Source: Bradyrhizobium liaoningense (GTDB lineage Bacteria > Pseudomonadota > Alphaproteobacteria > Rhizobiales > Xanthobacteraceae). Taken from it: a stretch of 64,000 nucleotides of DNA. The stretch is from NCBI RefSeq assembly GCF_018130825.1, contig NZ_JAFCJS010000003.1, forward strand, positions 310,001 through 374,000. The letters are read 5' to 3'. The translations under genes were made by a program, and so were the position numbers. Positions 36,364 through 49,372 of this stretch are shown here, in pieces. Every line of letters begins with the position of its first letter. The first letter of the stretch is position 1. The notes beneath the pieces are model-generated. The model was not told where the DNA came from. It worked only from the letters and a program-made list of their open reading frames with translations, and did not search any database.

Positions 36364-37500
36364 ATGAAGAGCCCGTTCTATACCGCCGAGCACGACGCCT
36401 TCCGCGATGTCATGCACCGCTTCGTCGAGAAGGAGATCGCCCCGTTCGCCCATGAATGGGACGAAGCCGGCGAATTCCCGCGCGCGCTCTATCGCAAGGC
36501 CGCCGAAACTGGCCTGTTGGGGCTCGGATTCCCCGAGGAATATGGCGGCATCGCCGCCGACCAGTTCATGAAGATCGTCGCCAGCCAGGAATTGGCGCGG
36601 GCCGGCGCCGGCGGTATCAGCGCCAGCCTGATGAGCCACACCATCGGCTCGCCCCCGATCGCGCGCGCCGCGCGTCCCGAGGTGAAAGCGCGCGTGCTGC
36701 CGCAGGTGCTGTCAGGCGAAAAGATTTCCGCGCTCGCGATTACCGAGCCGGGCGGCGGATCCGACGTTGCAAATCTCCGCACCCGGGCGCGGCGCGACGG
36801 CGATCACTACGTCGTGAGCGGCGAAAAGACCTTCATCACCTCGGGCGTGCGCGCCGATTACCTGACTGTTGCGGTGCGCACCGGCGGCGAGGGCGCCGGC
36901 GGCGTCAGCCTGCTCCTGATCGAGGGCGACACGCCCGGCCTGTCGCGAACGAAGCTGAAGAAAATGGGCTGGTGGGCCTCCGATACCGCGACGCTGCATT
37001 TCGACGAATGCCGCGTGCCGGCCGAAAACCTGATCGGCGAGGAGGGGCAGGGCTTCAAGATCATCATGCAGAACTTCAACAGCGAGCGCATGGGCATGGC
37101 GGCGAGCTGCACTGCCTTCGCCCGCGTCTGCCTCGACGAGGCGATCGCCTACGCGAAGGAACGCAAGACGTTCGGCAAGCCGCTCGCCCAGCATCAGGTC
37201 ATCCGCCACAAGATCGTCGACATGGCGCAGAAGGTGGCGGCCAGCCAGGCGATGCTGGAGATGCTGGCCTGGCGGCTCGAGCAGGGCGAGAGCCCGGTCG
37301 CCGAAATCTGCATGATGAAGAACCAGGCGACGCAGACCATGGCGTTCTGCGCCTCGGAAGCCGTGCAGATTTTCGGCGGCGCCGGCTTCATGCGCGGCAT
37401 CAAGGCCGAGCGCATCTACCGCGAGGTCAAGGTCAACGCCATCGGCGGCGGCACCGAGGAGATCATGAAGGATCTGGCGTCGCGGCAGATGGGGTTGTGA
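36364..37500 (+). CDS. acyl-CoA dehydrogenase, first of two
   Basis: The ATG at 36364 gives 378 residues. A much longer in-frame extension upstream is antisense to the synthetase and has no protein features. Domains in order are the N-terminal helices (LLGLGFPEEYGGIAAD), the middle domain with ALAITEPGGGSDVANLRT, and the C-terminal domain with ERKTFGKPLAQHQVI and QIFGGAGFMRG. The last motif is AIGGGTEEIM without a glutamate at the usual MCAD position; a glutamate in LDEAIAYAKERKTFG may serve instead, as in isovaleryl- and long-chain types. It heads the plus-strand catabolic operon, 12 bp before the next dehydrogenase. Confidence 0.92.
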   Translation: MKSPFYTAEHDAFRDVMHRFVEKEIAPFAHEWDEAGEFPRALYRKAAETGLLGLGFPEEYGGIAADQFMKIVASQELARAGAGGISASLMSHTIGSPPIARAARPEVKARVLPQVLSGEKISALAITEPGGGSDVANLRTRARRDGDHYVVSGEKTFITSGVRADYLTVAVRTGGEGAGGVSLLLIEGDTPGLSRTKLKKMGWWASDTATLHFDECRVPAENLIGEEGQGFKIIMQNFNSERMGMAASCTAFARVCLDEAIAYAKERKTFGKPLAQHQVIRHKIVDMAQKVAASQAMLEMLAWRLEQGESPVAEICMMKNQATQTMAFCASEAVQIFGGAGFMRGIKAERIYREVKVNAIGGGTEEIMKDLASRQMGL

Positions 37501-37512
37501 CGAGAGGACAAA

Positions 37513-38675
<1,163 letters not shown>

Positions 38676-38676
<1 letters not shown>

Positions 38677-39332
38677 TGATCACGCTCTATCACTGCGACG
38701 CCGCGCGCTCGTTCCGCCCGCTCTGGATGCTGGAGGAGATGGGGCTGCCATATGAACTGAAGATGCTGCCGTTCCCGCCGCGCGTCTTCGCCAAGGACTA
38801 TCTTGCGCTCAATCCGCTCGGCACCATTCCCTTCATGATCGACGGCGAGACCAGGATGACGGAATCCTCCGGCATCTGCCATTACCTTGGCACCAGATAT
38901 GCCCCGACGCCTTTGATGGTCGGGTCTGAGGATCCCGCCTATGGCGCGTTCCTGAACTGGATGTATTTTTCCGACGCCACGTTAACCTTCCCGCAGACGC
39001 TGGTGCTCCGATACACCCAGCTCGAGCCGGAGGAGCGCCGCAATCCGCAGGTTGCTACCGACTATGCAAAGTGGTTCCTGGGACGGCTGCGCGCCGTTGA
39101 GGCAGCGACCGCGAATGCCGAAACCTTGTGCGCCAGCCGCTTCACCGCCGCTGACATTGTCATTGGTTATGCGCTGCGCCTCGCCGACAGTATCGGCCTC
39201 GCCAAGGACTTCGGGCCAAATGTCGCAGCCTATTGGGCGCGTTTGCAGCAGCGCGACGGCTTCAAGCGTGCCGTTGCTGCGGAGCAAAAGGCAGGCGTCG
39301 AGCAGAATGTTGCGCCGAGGGTGAGGGCGTAA
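38676..39332 (+). CDS. glutathione S-transferase family protein
   Basis: This 218-residue protein has an N-terminal thioredoxin-like domain (ITLYHCDAARSFRPLWMLEE) containing LNPLGTIPFMIDG and ESSGICHYLG, the glutathione-binding loop, and a C-terminal all-helical domain (about 95-218). The cysteine of YHCDAARS stands near the usual catalytic position. Its start overlaps the dehydrogenase stop by one base. In catabolic operons such proteins may detoxify electrophilic enoyl-CoA intermediates; that role is inferred. Confidence 0.88.
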
Positions 39333-39340
39333 GGGAGGCT

Positions 39341-39438
39341 GTCGTTCCGGGGCGCGCAATAGCGCGAACCCGGAATCTCGAAGTTGCGGCGCGAGGTTCC
39401 GGGTCCGCCCTTCGGTCGTCCCGGAACGACGATTTTTT
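39341..39438. repeat. repeat that doubles as an operon terminator
   Basis: GTCGTTCCGG (39341-39350) pairs with CCGGAACGAC (39421-39430), with a second nested pair (cgcgcaatagcgcg) inside. A run of six T follows at 39433-39438. It lies 9 bp after the GST-like gene and so can end the ACAD-ACAD-GST transcript. Confidence 0.7.
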
Positions 39439-39537
39439 GCGCGCCCTGACAGCGCTATCCCGTCGTGACAGCGCCCAAATTTCCGCTAAGGTGACCTCCG
39501 TCCGCAGCGGCCAGAGAGCCGCGCGAGGAGGAGCCCA

Positions 39538-40338
39538 ATGGAATATAGCGGTCGCGAATCCGACCATCTGATGCTGATCACGCCGGAGCGGGTGTTCTAT
39601 GCGGGCCTGCTCGGTCGCCCCCGCAAGCGGACCCCGGGCTGTTGCCATGTCTATGTGGCGGTGAAGGGCAATCTGCACCTGACCATCGACGACGTCCTCG
39701 CGACCGGCGAGCTGTTCGTCACCCTGCCGAACCAGCGGCATTCCATCGCCAGCGACTATCGCACCGCGATCAGCGTGACGCTTGAGCCCGAGAGCATGCC
39801 GGATGGTGTCATCGAGGCCCTGGCCGAGCGGCTGACCGGACCCGATCGGGCCGTCTATGCCCGTAAGATCCTTGCCGCCTACGCGCTGCTGCGCCAGCGC
39901 CGCTACGGCGATATCACCACCGCCGAATTCGACGAGATGTGTTTTGGCGAGGCGCTGCCGCGCCGCGTGCTCGACCCGCGCGTGACGCGTGCGGTCGCCC
40001 GCATCGAGCGCTTCTCCGGCGAGCCGGTGACGGCGGATACCTGCGCCACTGAGGCGGGCCTCTCCGCTTCACGCTTCCTGCATCTGTTCAAGGAGGAGAC
40101 CGGAATCTCCTTCCGCTCCTTCCGCGCCTGGAAGCGCGCGCGGCATCTGCTGCACTTCGCCAACCAGGACCTCAACCTCGCCCATCTCGCGCAGGATATC
40201 GGCTATCCCGATTCCACGCATTTCAGCCACTCGATCCGCCGCTTCTACGGATTGAAGCCCCGCGCGATCTTCGTCGGCTCGCGGGATCTTGCGATCTATC
40301 GCAGCACCGAAACGGTGCGGATGGCGGAGGCTTCGTAG
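39538..40338 (+). CDS. AraC-family transcriptional regulator
   Basis: This 266-residue protein has a sensory N-terminal region (about 1-150) including HLTIDDVLATGELFVTLPNQR, and two HTH units in the C-terminal 100 residues (TADTCATEAGLSASRFLHLF and LAHLAQDIGYPDSTHFS). The ATG at 39538 follows GGAGGAG. It lies between the dehydrogenase and carboxylase parts of the catabolic block and is a good candidate for their control. Its stop codon TAG (40336-40338) lies in the CGTAGGG end of a family B repeat. Confidence 0.9.
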   Translation: MEYSGRESDHLMLITPERVFYAGLLGRPRKRTPGCCHVYVAVKGNLHLTIDDVLATGELFVTLPNQRHSIASDYRTAISVTLEPESMPDGVIEALAERLTGPDRAVYARKILAAYALLRQRRYGDITTAEFDEMCFGEALPRRVLDPRVTRAVARIERFSGEPVTADTCATEAGLSASRFLHLFKEETGISFRSFRAWKRARHLLHFANQDLNLAHLAQDIGYPDSTHFSHSIRRFYGLKPRAIFVGSRDLAIYRSTETVRMAEAS

Positions 40339-40449
40339 GGTGGGTTAGCCGAGCAGATGCGCGAAGCGCATCTGCTCGGCGTAACCCACCACTTCTGTCT
40401 CCGCGGAAACTAAAATGGTGGGTTACGCCTTCGGCTAACCCACCCTACG
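40334..40449. repeat. CGTAGGGTGGGTTAGC repeat, providing the AraC stop
   Basis: The first end, cgtagggtgggttagcc (40334), overlaps the 3' end of the AraC gene. The second end, ggctaacccaccctacg, closes at 40449. Inside are acgctgcgcttcgc-like short palindromes and two acccaccacttctg segments. Confidence 0.85.
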
Positions 40450-40544
40450 ACACCTTCTTTCCCAGCTTCTCCGCGCAAGAAGCCGCATGTCGCGCGTCAC
40501 ATGATCGCAAGCGTTGAATTCTCAACGTGCGAGATATTTTTGGC

Positions 40545-41411
40545 ATGAGCGACAAGGCTGTCATCACCTGCGCGCTGAACGGCGTGCTCACCGACCCGAA
40601 GCAGCACAACGTGCCCGTCACGCCCGAGCAGATGGCGCGCGAGGCCAAGGCTGCCTTCGATGCCGGCGCGTCCATCATGCACATCCACCTGCGCCAGCAG
40701 GCGCCGGGCAAGGGGCATCTGCCGTCCTGGGAGGTAGCGGTCAGCAAGGAGATCCAGCAGGCGATCCGCGAAGCCTGCCCGGGCGTCATCATCAACCACA
40801 CCTCGGGCGTGTCGGGGCCGAACTACTCCGGCGCGCTCGACTGCATCCGCGAGACGAAGCCGGAGATCGCCGCCTGCAACGCCGGCTCGCTGAATTATTT
40901 GAAGGTGAAGGCCGACAACAATTGGGCCTGGCCGCCTATGATGTTCGACAACGCGGTCGAGAAGGTGAAGGACTATCTCGACGTCATGAACGCCGTCGGC
41001 ACCATTCCCGAGTTCGAATGCTTTGACGTCGGCATCGTCCGCTGCGTCGGCATGTACCACCAGGTCGGCATGTACAAGGGGCCGCTCGAATATAACTTCG
41101 TGATGGGCGTCGCCTCCGGCATGCCGGCTGATCCCGAGCTGCTGCCAATCCTGATCAAGCTGAAACGGCCCGAGGCGCATTGGCAGGTCACCGCCATCGG
41201 CCGGGAAGAGATCTGGCCGCTGCACCAGCGCTGCGCCGAGCTCGGCGGTCACTTGCGCACCGGCCTCGAAGACACCTTCTATCTCGCCGACGGCACGAAG
41301 GTGACCTCGAACGGCCAGCTGATCGAAGCCGTCGCCGCCTGCGCAAGGCGCGCCGGCCGCGAGATCGCGAGTCCTGCCGAGGCGCGGAAGATCTTTGGGA
41401 CGAACAGGTAA
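40545..41411 (+). CDS. BKACE family beta-keto acid cleavage enzyme
   Basis: From the ATG at 40545 (an in-frame GTG at 40527 is possible) it has 288 residues. The family condenses and cleaves a beta-keto acid with acetyl-CoA to give acetoacetate and an acyl-CoA. The zinc motif is IMHIHLRQ with His46 and His48, and the motif GGHLRTGLED (about 234-243) near the C-terminus is also typical. ACNAGSLNY and VTAIGREEIWPLHQ are further hallmarks. The substrate is unknown: BKACE members act on many keto acids. It is 115 bp before the carboxylase genes, with a repeat between. Confidence 0.9.
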   Translation: MSDKAVITCALNGVLTDPKQHNVPVTPEQMAREAKAAFDAGASIMHIHLRQQAPGKGHLPSWEVAVSKEIQQAIREACPGVIINHTSGVSGPNYSGALDCIRETKPEIAACNAGSLNYLKVKADNNWAWPPMMFDNAVEKVKDYLDVMNAVGTIPEFECFDVGIVRCVGMYHQVGMYKGPLEYNFVMGVASGMPADPELLPILIKLKRPEAHWQVTAIGREEIWPLHQRCAELGGHLRTGLEDTFYLADGTKVTSNGQLIEAVAACARRAGREIASPAEARKIFGTNR

Positions 41412-41425
41412 GGTATCGCCTCACC

Positions 41426-41511
41426 CGTCATTGCGAGCGAAGCGAAGCAATCCAGAATCTCTCCGCGGAAACAGTCTGGATTGCTTCGTCGCTTCGCTCC
41501 TCGCAATGACG
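41426..41511. repeat. CGTCATTGCGAG palindromic repeat (family D)
   Basis: Starts cgtcattgcgagcgaagcga and ends tcgctcctcgcaatgacg, a nearly complete inverted repeat. It lies between the BKACE and carboxylase genes. Confidence 0.85.
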
Positions 41512-41525
41512 AGCAGGATTGAGTG

Positions 41526-43138
41526 ATGTCCATTCTCGAAAACACCATTTCCCCCGGCAGCGCCAGCTACCACACCAACCGAGACGGCATGCTCGCGCTG
41601 ATCGACCGCATGCGCGCGCTGGAAGAGCGCACGCGTGCGGCGTCGGCGGCGGCAAAAGACCGCTTCCACAAGCGCGGCCAGCTGCTGCCGCGCGAGCGCG
41701 TCGCGCTGGTGCTCGATCCCGGTGCGCCCTTCATCGAGCTGTCGACCCTCGCCGGCTACATGTTTGACGTGCCCGATCCGAACAAGAGCGTACCCGGCGG
41801 CGGCGTTATCGCCGGCATCGGCTTCGTCTCGGGCATCCGCTGCATGGTCAGCGCCAGTGATTCCGGCATCGACGCCGGCGCGCTGCAGCCTTATGGCCTC
41901 GACAAGACGCTGCGGGTGCAGGAGCTCGCGCTGGAGAACAAGCTGCCTTACGTCCAGCTCGTCGAAAGCGCCGGCGCCAATCTCTTGCGCTACCGCGTCG
42001 AGGATTTCGTCCGCGGCGGCAACATCTTTCGTAATCTCGCGCGGCTCTCCGCCGCGGGCCTGCCGGTCGTCACCGTGACGCATGGTTCGTCCACCGCGGG
42101 CGGCGCCTATCAGACCGGCCTGTCCGACTACATCGTCATGGTGCGCGGCCGCACCCGCGCCTTCCTCGCCGGGCCGCCGCTGCTGAAGGCCGCCACCGGC
42201 GAGATCGCGACCGAGGAAGAGCTCGGTGGCGCCGAGATGCACACGCAGATCTCCGGCCTCGGCGATTATCTCGCCGAGGACGATCGCGACGCGCTTCGCA
42301 TCGCGCGCGAGATCATGGCGGCGATGGAATGGGAGCGGCCGGGCCGGGCCGCTCCAGAGTTCAAGCCGCCGCGCTACGACCAGGACGAGCTGCTCGGCAT
42401 CATGCCGATGGACCACAAGCGCCCCGTCGACATGAAGCAGGTGATCGCCCGCATCGTCGACGATTCCGACTTCACCGAGATGGCGCCGAATTACGGCCCG
42501 GCCACGGTCTGCGGCCATGCCCGCATCGAGGGCCAGGCCATCGGCATCATCACCAACAACGGTCCGCTCGATCCCGCCGGCGCCAACAAGGCGACGCATT
42601 TCATCCAGGCCTGCTGCCAGACCCGTACGCCGATCCTCTATCTCAACAACACCACCGGCTACATGGTCGGCAAGGCCTATGAAGAAGCCGGCATGATCAA
42701 GCACGGCTCGAAGATGATCCAGGCGGTGACCTCGGCGACGGTGCCGCAGATCACCATCTATTGCGGCGCCTCGTTCGGCGCCGGCAATTACGGCATGTGC
42801 GGCCGCGGTTTCCATCCGCGCTTCTGCTTCTCCTGGCCCAACGCCAAGACCGCCGTGATGGGCGGCGAGCAGGCCGCCGAGACCATGGCGATCGTGACCG
42901 AGGCCGCCGCCGCCCGCCGCGGCAAGCCCATCGAAAAGGACAAGCTGGATGCGATGAAGGCGCAGATCATCGGCGTGTTCGATGGGCAGATGGACGTGTT
43001 CTCGACCAGCGCCCGTGTGCTCGACGACGGCGTGATCGATCCGCGCGACACCCGCGCGGTGCTGTCGGAGGTGCTCGCGATCTGCCGCGAGGGTGATGCG
43101 CGCTCGCCCCAGCGCATGCAATTCTCGGTGGCCCGCCC

Positions 43139-43142
<4 letters not shown>
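41526..43142 (+). CDS. biotin-dependent acyl-CoA carboxylase, carboxyltransferase (beta) subunit
   Basis: This 538-residue protein has two crotonase-like halves, about 30-280 and 290-530. Key segments are RGQLLPRERVALVLD, SASDSGIDAGALQPYG, THGSSTAGGAYQTGLSDY with oxyanion-type glycines, and GASFGAGNYGMCGRGFHPRF. These match the methylcrotonyl/geranyl-CoA carboxylase class (AccC/AtuC type). The ATG at 41526 follows a GTG that is one codon earlier. It ends in ATGA, shared with the alpha subunit gene. Carboxylation of a branched enoyl-CoA is the likely reaction; the substrate is inferred from context. Confidence 0.92.
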
Positions 43143-45115
<1,973 letters not shown>

Positions 45116-45134
45116 CGCGGCGCAAACGCAGTCT

Positions 45135-45229
45135 CGTAGGGTGGGCAAAGGCGCGTAGCGCCGTGCCCACGAACCGGCGATTACATTATTGAGGGATGGT
45201 GGGTACGCTTCGCTTTGCCCACCCTACGG
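45135..45229. repeat. CGTAGGGTGGGCAAAG repeat (family B), second copy
   Basis: Starts cgtagggtgggcaaaggcgcg and ends cgctttgcccaccctacg. It lies 20 bp after the biotin carboxylase gene. Confidence 0.85.
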
Positions 45230-45309
45230 CACCTGTAATCTGGTCGACGGCTTAAAAGCATAACACTATCAATGTGATGTTCGTCGAGATGCGTCGCGCG
45301 CAATCTCTA

Positions 45310-45362
45310 TTGAACATAGTTCATTTTTAAGTTACATATATTGAACAAGGTTCAATATATGT
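45310..45362. promoter_or_regulatory. pair of TTGAAC-N3-GTTCAA operators upstream of the CREST gene
   Basis: The proximal site is a perfect 13-bp inverted repeat, arms 45334-45346 and 45350-45362, with AAG in the centre (core TTGAAC-AAG-GTTCAA). A second, shorter site TTGAAC-ATA-GTTCAT lies at 45310-45324, two to three helical turns upstream. The region is strikingly AT-rich for this genome. The right arm ends next to the GGAGG ribosome site (45363-45367), so a bound repressor would block initiation. Confidence 0.75.
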
Positions 45363-45373
45363 GGAGGTTCCAG

Positions 45374-46171
45374 GTGCACGCTGATCACCACGTCCAAGCG
45401 ACCGATCCCATACTCCCGTCAGTGCACCGCCGATGCTCGCTCGCGCCACCGCAGACCCGCGAAAAATACCTGATCGGCGCGCTCGCGCTCCTCACCCTGG
45501 CGGCACTCTTCGCACCCGCGCTGCCCGCCGCGGCGTGGCACATCCCGCACTTCGTCGACACCCGCCCCTGGCTGGGTGTCCCCAACGCCGGCGACGTGCT
45601 GAGCAATCTCGCCTTCCTCGCGATGGGCGTCTGGGGCTCGGAGCGGCTGCGCGGCCGCAACGATGCGCCCGTAGGCGCGAGCTGGTTCTTCGTGGGACTG
45701 ATCCTCACTTGCCTGGGCTCAGGCTTCTATCATCTCGATCCGGACGCGCCGCAGCGGCTCGTGGCCGATCGTCTCGGCATGGCGGTGGCGTTCGCAGGCT
45801 TTCTGGGCATCGCGGCCGGCGAGCGCATCAGCACGCGTGCAGGCGAGGCGGTGCTGGTGCTGATGATGGTTGCGGGCCTGCTCGCGGCCTGGGTGGCGCG
45901 CGAGAATCTCACGCCATGGGTGGCCGTGCAGTTCGGCGGCATGGCGCTCGCCGTGGGACTGGCGTTGACGCGGCCCCGGCCCGGTGCGGTGGGCGTGCCG
46001 CTTGGCGGCGTGATTGTCTTTTATGTGCTGGCGAAGCTCTTCGAGCTCGGCGACGCGACTATCTTCGAAGCGACCGGACACATTGTCTCGGGCCATACGC
46101 TCAAGCATCTCGCCGCCGCGCTGGCGGCCTGGCCGGTGATCCGGGCGTTGCGCGATCGTAGGGTGGGTTAG
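45374..46171 (+). CDS. CREST/alkaline-ceramidase-like membrane hydrolase
   Basis: I choose the GTG at 45374, which sits 6 bp after GGAGG; an in-frame TTG at 45341 and ATG at 45359 lie inside the operator. The protein has 265 residues and about seven membrane helices. The CREST-type metal and catalytic residues are visible: Ser116 and His120 in LGSGFYHLD, Asp132 in DRLGM, and His241/His245 in HTLKH. Such proteins hydrolyse amides of lipids such as ceramide or phytoceramide, or similar lipid bonds. The last residues and stop (RRVG, TAG) come from a repeat element (46157). Confidence 0.8.
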   Translation: MHADHHVQATDPILPSVHRRCSLAPPQTREKYLIGALALLTLAALFAPALPAAAWHIPHFVDTRPWLGVPNAGDVLSNLAFLAMGVWGSERLRGRNDAPVGASWFFVGLILTCLGSGFYHLDPDAPQRLVADRLGMAVAFAGFLGIAAGERISTRAGEAVLVLMMVAGLLAAWVARENLTPWVAVQFGGMALAVGLALTRPRPGAVGVPLGGVIVFYVLAKLFELGDATIFEATGHIVSGHTLKHLAAALAAWPVIRALRDRRVG

Positions 46172-46290
46172 CCCCGGGCCGCGCGAAGCGCTGGCGTAAC
46201 CCACCACTTCTGTCACCGCGGAGGCCAAAGAGGTGGGTTACGCGCTGCGGCCTGCGCTTCGCACAGTCCGCTTCGCTAACCCACCCTACG
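46157..46290. repeat. CGTAGGGTGGGTTAGC repeat shared by two convergent gene ends
   Basis: The left end, cgtagggtgggttagcc (46157), overlaps the CREST gene end and its TAG (46169-46171). The right end, gctaacccaccctacg (up to 46290), contains the minus-strand TAG (46288-46286) of the ATPase gene. Both genes thus stop inside the same element. Confidence 0.88.
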
Positions 46291-47281
46291 CAGTCGCGTT
46301 GCTCCGACCAGTCCCTTCATTCAGCAAACACGCCACCTGATGCACATCGCCTGCGTCCACCAGCGCCGGCCGCTCCGTCTTGCATCGCTCCATCGCGAAT
46401 CGGCAGCGCGTGTGAAACGCGCAGCCGGAGGGCGGATTGACCGGACTTGGCACGTCGCCGTCGACCAGCGGCGCGAGCTTCTTTGCCAACGGGTTCGCGA
46501 TCGGCACCGAGGCGAGCAGGGCCTGCGTATAGGGATGCCTGGGATTGCGGAACAGCTCGTTCTTGTCGGCGATCTCGACGATGCGCCCCAGATACATCAC
46601 CGCGACGCGGTGGCTGATATGGGCGACCACGGCAAGATCGTGCGCGATGAAGAGATAGGAGAAGCCGTGCTGGCGCTGCAGGTCGATCAGGAGGTTGATG
46701 ACCTGCGCCTGGATCGAAACGTCGAGCGCGGACACCGGCTCGTCGCAGACGATCAGGCGCGGCCCGAGCGCGAGCGCGCGTGCGATGCAGATGCGCTGGC
46801 GCTGGCCGCCTGAAAATTGATGCGGGAAATTGCCCATCTGGTCTGGCCGCAAGCCCACTTGCTCGAACAGCTTGGCGACCCGATCCTCCAGCTCCTTGCC
46901 GGTTGCGAGCCCGTGCACGGCGAGCGGCTCGCCGACGATGTCGCCCGCGGTCATGCGCGGATTGAGCGAGGCGAACGGGTCCTGGAACACGATCTGCATC
47001 GAGCGGCGGTGCGGGCGCAGCGCAGTCTTCGAGAGGTGCGTGATGTCCTCGCCGTCGAGACGGATCTGGCCCGAGGTCGGCTCGACCAGCCGCAGCACGC
47101 TGCGCGCCACCGTCGACTTGCCGCAGCCGGATTCGCCGACGAGGCCCAGCGTCTCGCCGGCGCCAAGCGAGAACGAGACGCCATCCACCGCATGCACGGT
47201 GCCGACCTGCCGGCGCAGCACGCCGGCGCGCACCGGGTAGTGCTTCTTGAGTTCGGTGACTTCGAGCAGCGCCTCGGTCAT
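46286..47281 (-). CDS. oligopeptide/dipeptide ABC ATPase, DppF type
   Basis: The ATG at 47281 overlaps the previous gene's stop (ATGA) and gives 331 residues. It has Walker [10 protein letters not shown], signature [15 protein letters not shown], Walker [12 protein letters not shown], and the C-terminal oligopeptide extension with [19 protein letters not shown], whose cysteines can bind an iron-sulfur cluster in this family. It pairs with the DppD-type ATPase to drive the permease. It is the last gene of the operon, and its stop lies in a repeat element. Confidence 0.93.
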   Translation of the reverse strand: MTEALLEVTELKKHYPVRAGVLRRQVGTVHAVDGVSFSLGAGETLGLVGESGCGKSTVARSVLRLVEPTSGQIRLDGEDITHLSKTALRPHRRSMQIVFQDPFASLNPRMTAGDIVGEPLAVHGLATGKELEDRVAKLFEQVGLRPDQMGNFPHQFSGGQRQRICIARALALGPRLIVCDEPVSALDVSIQAQVINLLIDLQRQHGFSYLFIAHDLAVVAHISHRVAVMYLGRIVEIADKNELFRNPRHPYTQALLASVPIANPLAKKLAPLVDGDVPSPVNPPSGCAFHTRCRFAMERCKTERPALVDAGDVHQVACLLNEGTGRSNATA

Positions 47282-48285
47282 GCCACCTCCGCCACTTCTT
47301 CCGCGCGCCAGCACGCCGCGAGATGGCCGCCGCCCCAATCCGCGAGCGGTGGATATTCGGCCTCACAACGCTTGATGGCGAGCTTGCAGCGCGGCGCGAA
47401 GGCGCAGCCCTGCGGCAGCCGCACCAGCGAGGGCACGGTGCCCGGAATTTCGTTCAGGCGCGCCTGTGCCGGTGCGCCGGAGGCCGGGACGGCCGGGATC
47501 GAGGCCATCAGGCCGCGCGTGTAGGGATGCTTCGGAGCTGCGAACAGCGCCTCGACGCTGGCTTCCTCGACCTTGCGGCCGGCATACATCACGATTACGC
47601 GCTGCGCGGTCTGCGCGACCACGCCGAGATCATGCGTGATGAGGACGAGGCCGGTGCCGAGCTCCTTCTGCAGATCGAGGATCAGCGCCAGGATCTGCGC
47701 CTGAATGGTGACGTCGAGGGCCGTGGTCGGCTCGTCCGCGATCAGCAGCGCCGGACGGCACGCCAGCGCCATCGCGATCATCGCGCGCTGGCGCATGCCG
47801 CCGGAGAGCTGGTGCGGATATTCGCGCGCGCGCCGCGCCGGTTCGGGGATGCGCACCAGCCGCAGCATCTCCACGGCGATATTCTGCGCCTCCTTCGACG
47901 AGATGTTCCGGTGCAGCCGTACGGCCTCGACGATCTGGTCGCCAATCCGCATCACCGGATTGAGCGAGGTCATCGGTTCCTGGAAGATCATGGAGATGCG
48001 GTTGCCCCTGACCGCGCGCATCTGCGCTTCATCCAGAGCCAACAGGTCGGTGCCTTCGAGCGTCACGGAGCCGCCGACGATGCGGCCGGGCGGATCGGGC
48101 ACGAGGCGCATCAGGGACAGCGCGGTGACGCTCTTGCCGCAGCCGGATTCGCCGACGATCGCCAGCGTCTCGCCGCGCTTCACGGTGAAGGAGACGTCGT
48201 CGACGGCCTTGAACAGCCCGGAGTTGGTGAAGAACACCGTCTTCAGGTTCTTCACTTCGAGCACGAGATCGGATTTTTGTGCCAT
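47278..48285 (-). CDS. oligopeptide/dipeptide ABC ATPase, DppD type
   Basis: The ATG at 48285 (TGATG overlap with the permease stop) gives 335 residues. Walker A is GESGCGKS, the signature [15 protein letters not shown], Walker [13 protein letters not shown], and the C-terminal extension has the cysteine-rich motif [19 protein letters not shown]. An extra frame extending upstream to 48441 reads through the permease gene and is rejected. Confidence 0.93.
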   Translation of the reverse strand: MAQKSDLVLEVKNLKTVFFTNSGLFKAVDDVSFTVKRGETLAIVGESGCGKSVTALSLMRLVPDPPGRIVGGSVTLEGTDLLALDEAQMRAVRGNRISMIFQEPMTSLNPVMRIGDQIVEAVRLHRNISSKEAQNIAVEMLRLVRIPEPARRAREYPHQLSGGMRQRAMIAMALACRPALLIADEPTTALDVTIQAQILALILDLQKELGTGLVLITHDLGVVAQTAQRVIVMYAGRKVEEASVEALFAAPKHPYTRGLMASIPAVPASGAPAQARLNEIPGTVPSLVRLPQGCAFAPRCKLAIKRCEAEYPPLADWGGGHLAACWRAEEVAEVA

Positions 48286-49178
48286 CAGCCGCGCTGCCGG
48301 GGATCGAGGATGTCGCGCAGGGCGTCGCCGAACAAATTGGCGCCGAACACGGCGAGGCTGATCGCGATGCCGGGGAAGATCACCAGCCACGGCGCCGTGC
48401 GGACGTATTCGGCGGCGGATTCGGAGAGCATGCGGCCCCATGACGGATAAGGCTCGGGAATGCCGAGGCCGAGGAAGGAGAGCGAGGCTTCGGTGAGGAT
48501 GGTCGAGCCGAGCTGGGCGGTGGCAAGCACGATCAGCGGCGCCAGCGTGTTCGGCAGCACGTGGCGGAGCGCGATGCGCATCTCGCTCATGCCGATCGAC
48601 TTGGCGGCCTCGACGAAGGGCTGCTCGCGCAGCGCCAGCGTGTTGGCGCGGATGACGCGCGACACGGTCGGGATCAGCGGAATGGCGATGGCGATGATGA
48701 CGTTCGGCAGTGTAGGGCCGAGGGCCGCCGTCATGATCAGGGCCAGCACCAGCAGCGGCAGCGCCTGGAGCACGTCGGAGACGCGCTGGAACACGAGATC
48801 GACCCAGCCGGAGAGATAACCGGAGGTGAGGCCGACGATGACGCCGATCGTGCCGCCGAGCGCGGTCGAGCCGATGCCGACCGCCAGCGAAATCCGTGCA
48901 CCGTGGATGATGCGGCTGAACACGTCGCGGCCGAACGAGTCCGTTCCCATCCAGTGCGCGAGACTCGGGCGCGCCAGCGCGCGGGCGGAATCGACCGTGA
49001 GGGGATCATAGCGCGCGATGAAATCGGCAAAGATCGCGGTGAGCACGAACACCGCCATGATGACGAGCCCGGCCGCGCCCAGCACATGCCGCTGCGCCAT
49101 GAACAGCACGCGCCGCCACCCGCCGGGGGCATGCGCTCCGGCCCGCCTCAGTTCAACGTCAAAGTCGATCGCGGCCAT
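48285..49178 (-). CDS. dipeptide-type ABC permease, DppC type
   Basis: The ATG at 49178 gives 297 residues; the longer frame to 49364 translates a repeat element and is rejected. It has an N-terminal helix, a short loop, and the BPD_transp core: about six membrane helices and the EAA motif [20 protein letters not shown]. Its stop overlaps the ATPase start by one base. The substrate is probably a short peptide or nickel-type complex, to judge from the binding protein. Confidence 0.92.
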   Translation of the reverse strand: MAAIDFDVELRRAGAHAPGGWRRVLFMAQRHVLGAAGLVIMAVFVLTAIFADFIARYDPLTVDSARALARPSLAHWMGTDSFGRDVFSRIIHGARISLAVGIGSTALGGTIGVIVGLTSGYLSGWVDLVFQRVSDVLQALPLLVLALIMTAALGPTLPNVIIAIAIPLIPTVSRVIRANTLALREQPFVEAAKSIGMSEMRIALRHVLPNTLAPLIVLATAQLGSTILTEASLSFLGLGIPEPYPSWGRMLSESAAEYVRTAPWLVIFPGIAISLAVFGANLFGDALRDILDPRQRG

Positions 49179-49186
49179 AGGTCTAC

Positions 49187-49337
49187 CTTCCCCCTCTCCC
49201 CGCGTGCGGGGAGAGGGTCGGGGTGAGGGGGGCTCTCTGCAGGGGAGGTGAGAGTTTCGCTTGCGGAGACGCCCCCTCACCCGAATTTGCGCTTTGCGCA
49301 AATTCGACCTCTCTCCGCAGGCGGGGAGAGGTGAAGG
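49187..49337. repeat. CCTTCCCCCTCTCCCC palindromic repeat (family E)
   Basis: The ends ccttccccctctcccc and ggggagaggtgaagg face each other, and gaatttgcgctttgcgcaaattc is a palindrome inside. The element separates the two permease genes, giving a 194-bp gap in an otherwise tight operon. Confidence 0.85.
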
Positions 49338-49372
49338 AGAGCGCGCGCGCTGTGTGAGAGACAATCATGCGG

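Noticed and set aside
41421..43121. 566-codon minus-strand frame opposite the carboxylase gene
   Set aside because: The carboxyltransferase on the plus strand carries all the family motifs; the antisense frame has only Arg/His/Gly/Ala-rich sequence.
45341..45373. TTG (45341) or ATG (45359) as start of the CREST gene
   Set aside because: Both lie inside the palindrome without a ribosome site, whereas GTG 45374 follows GGAGG at a good distance.
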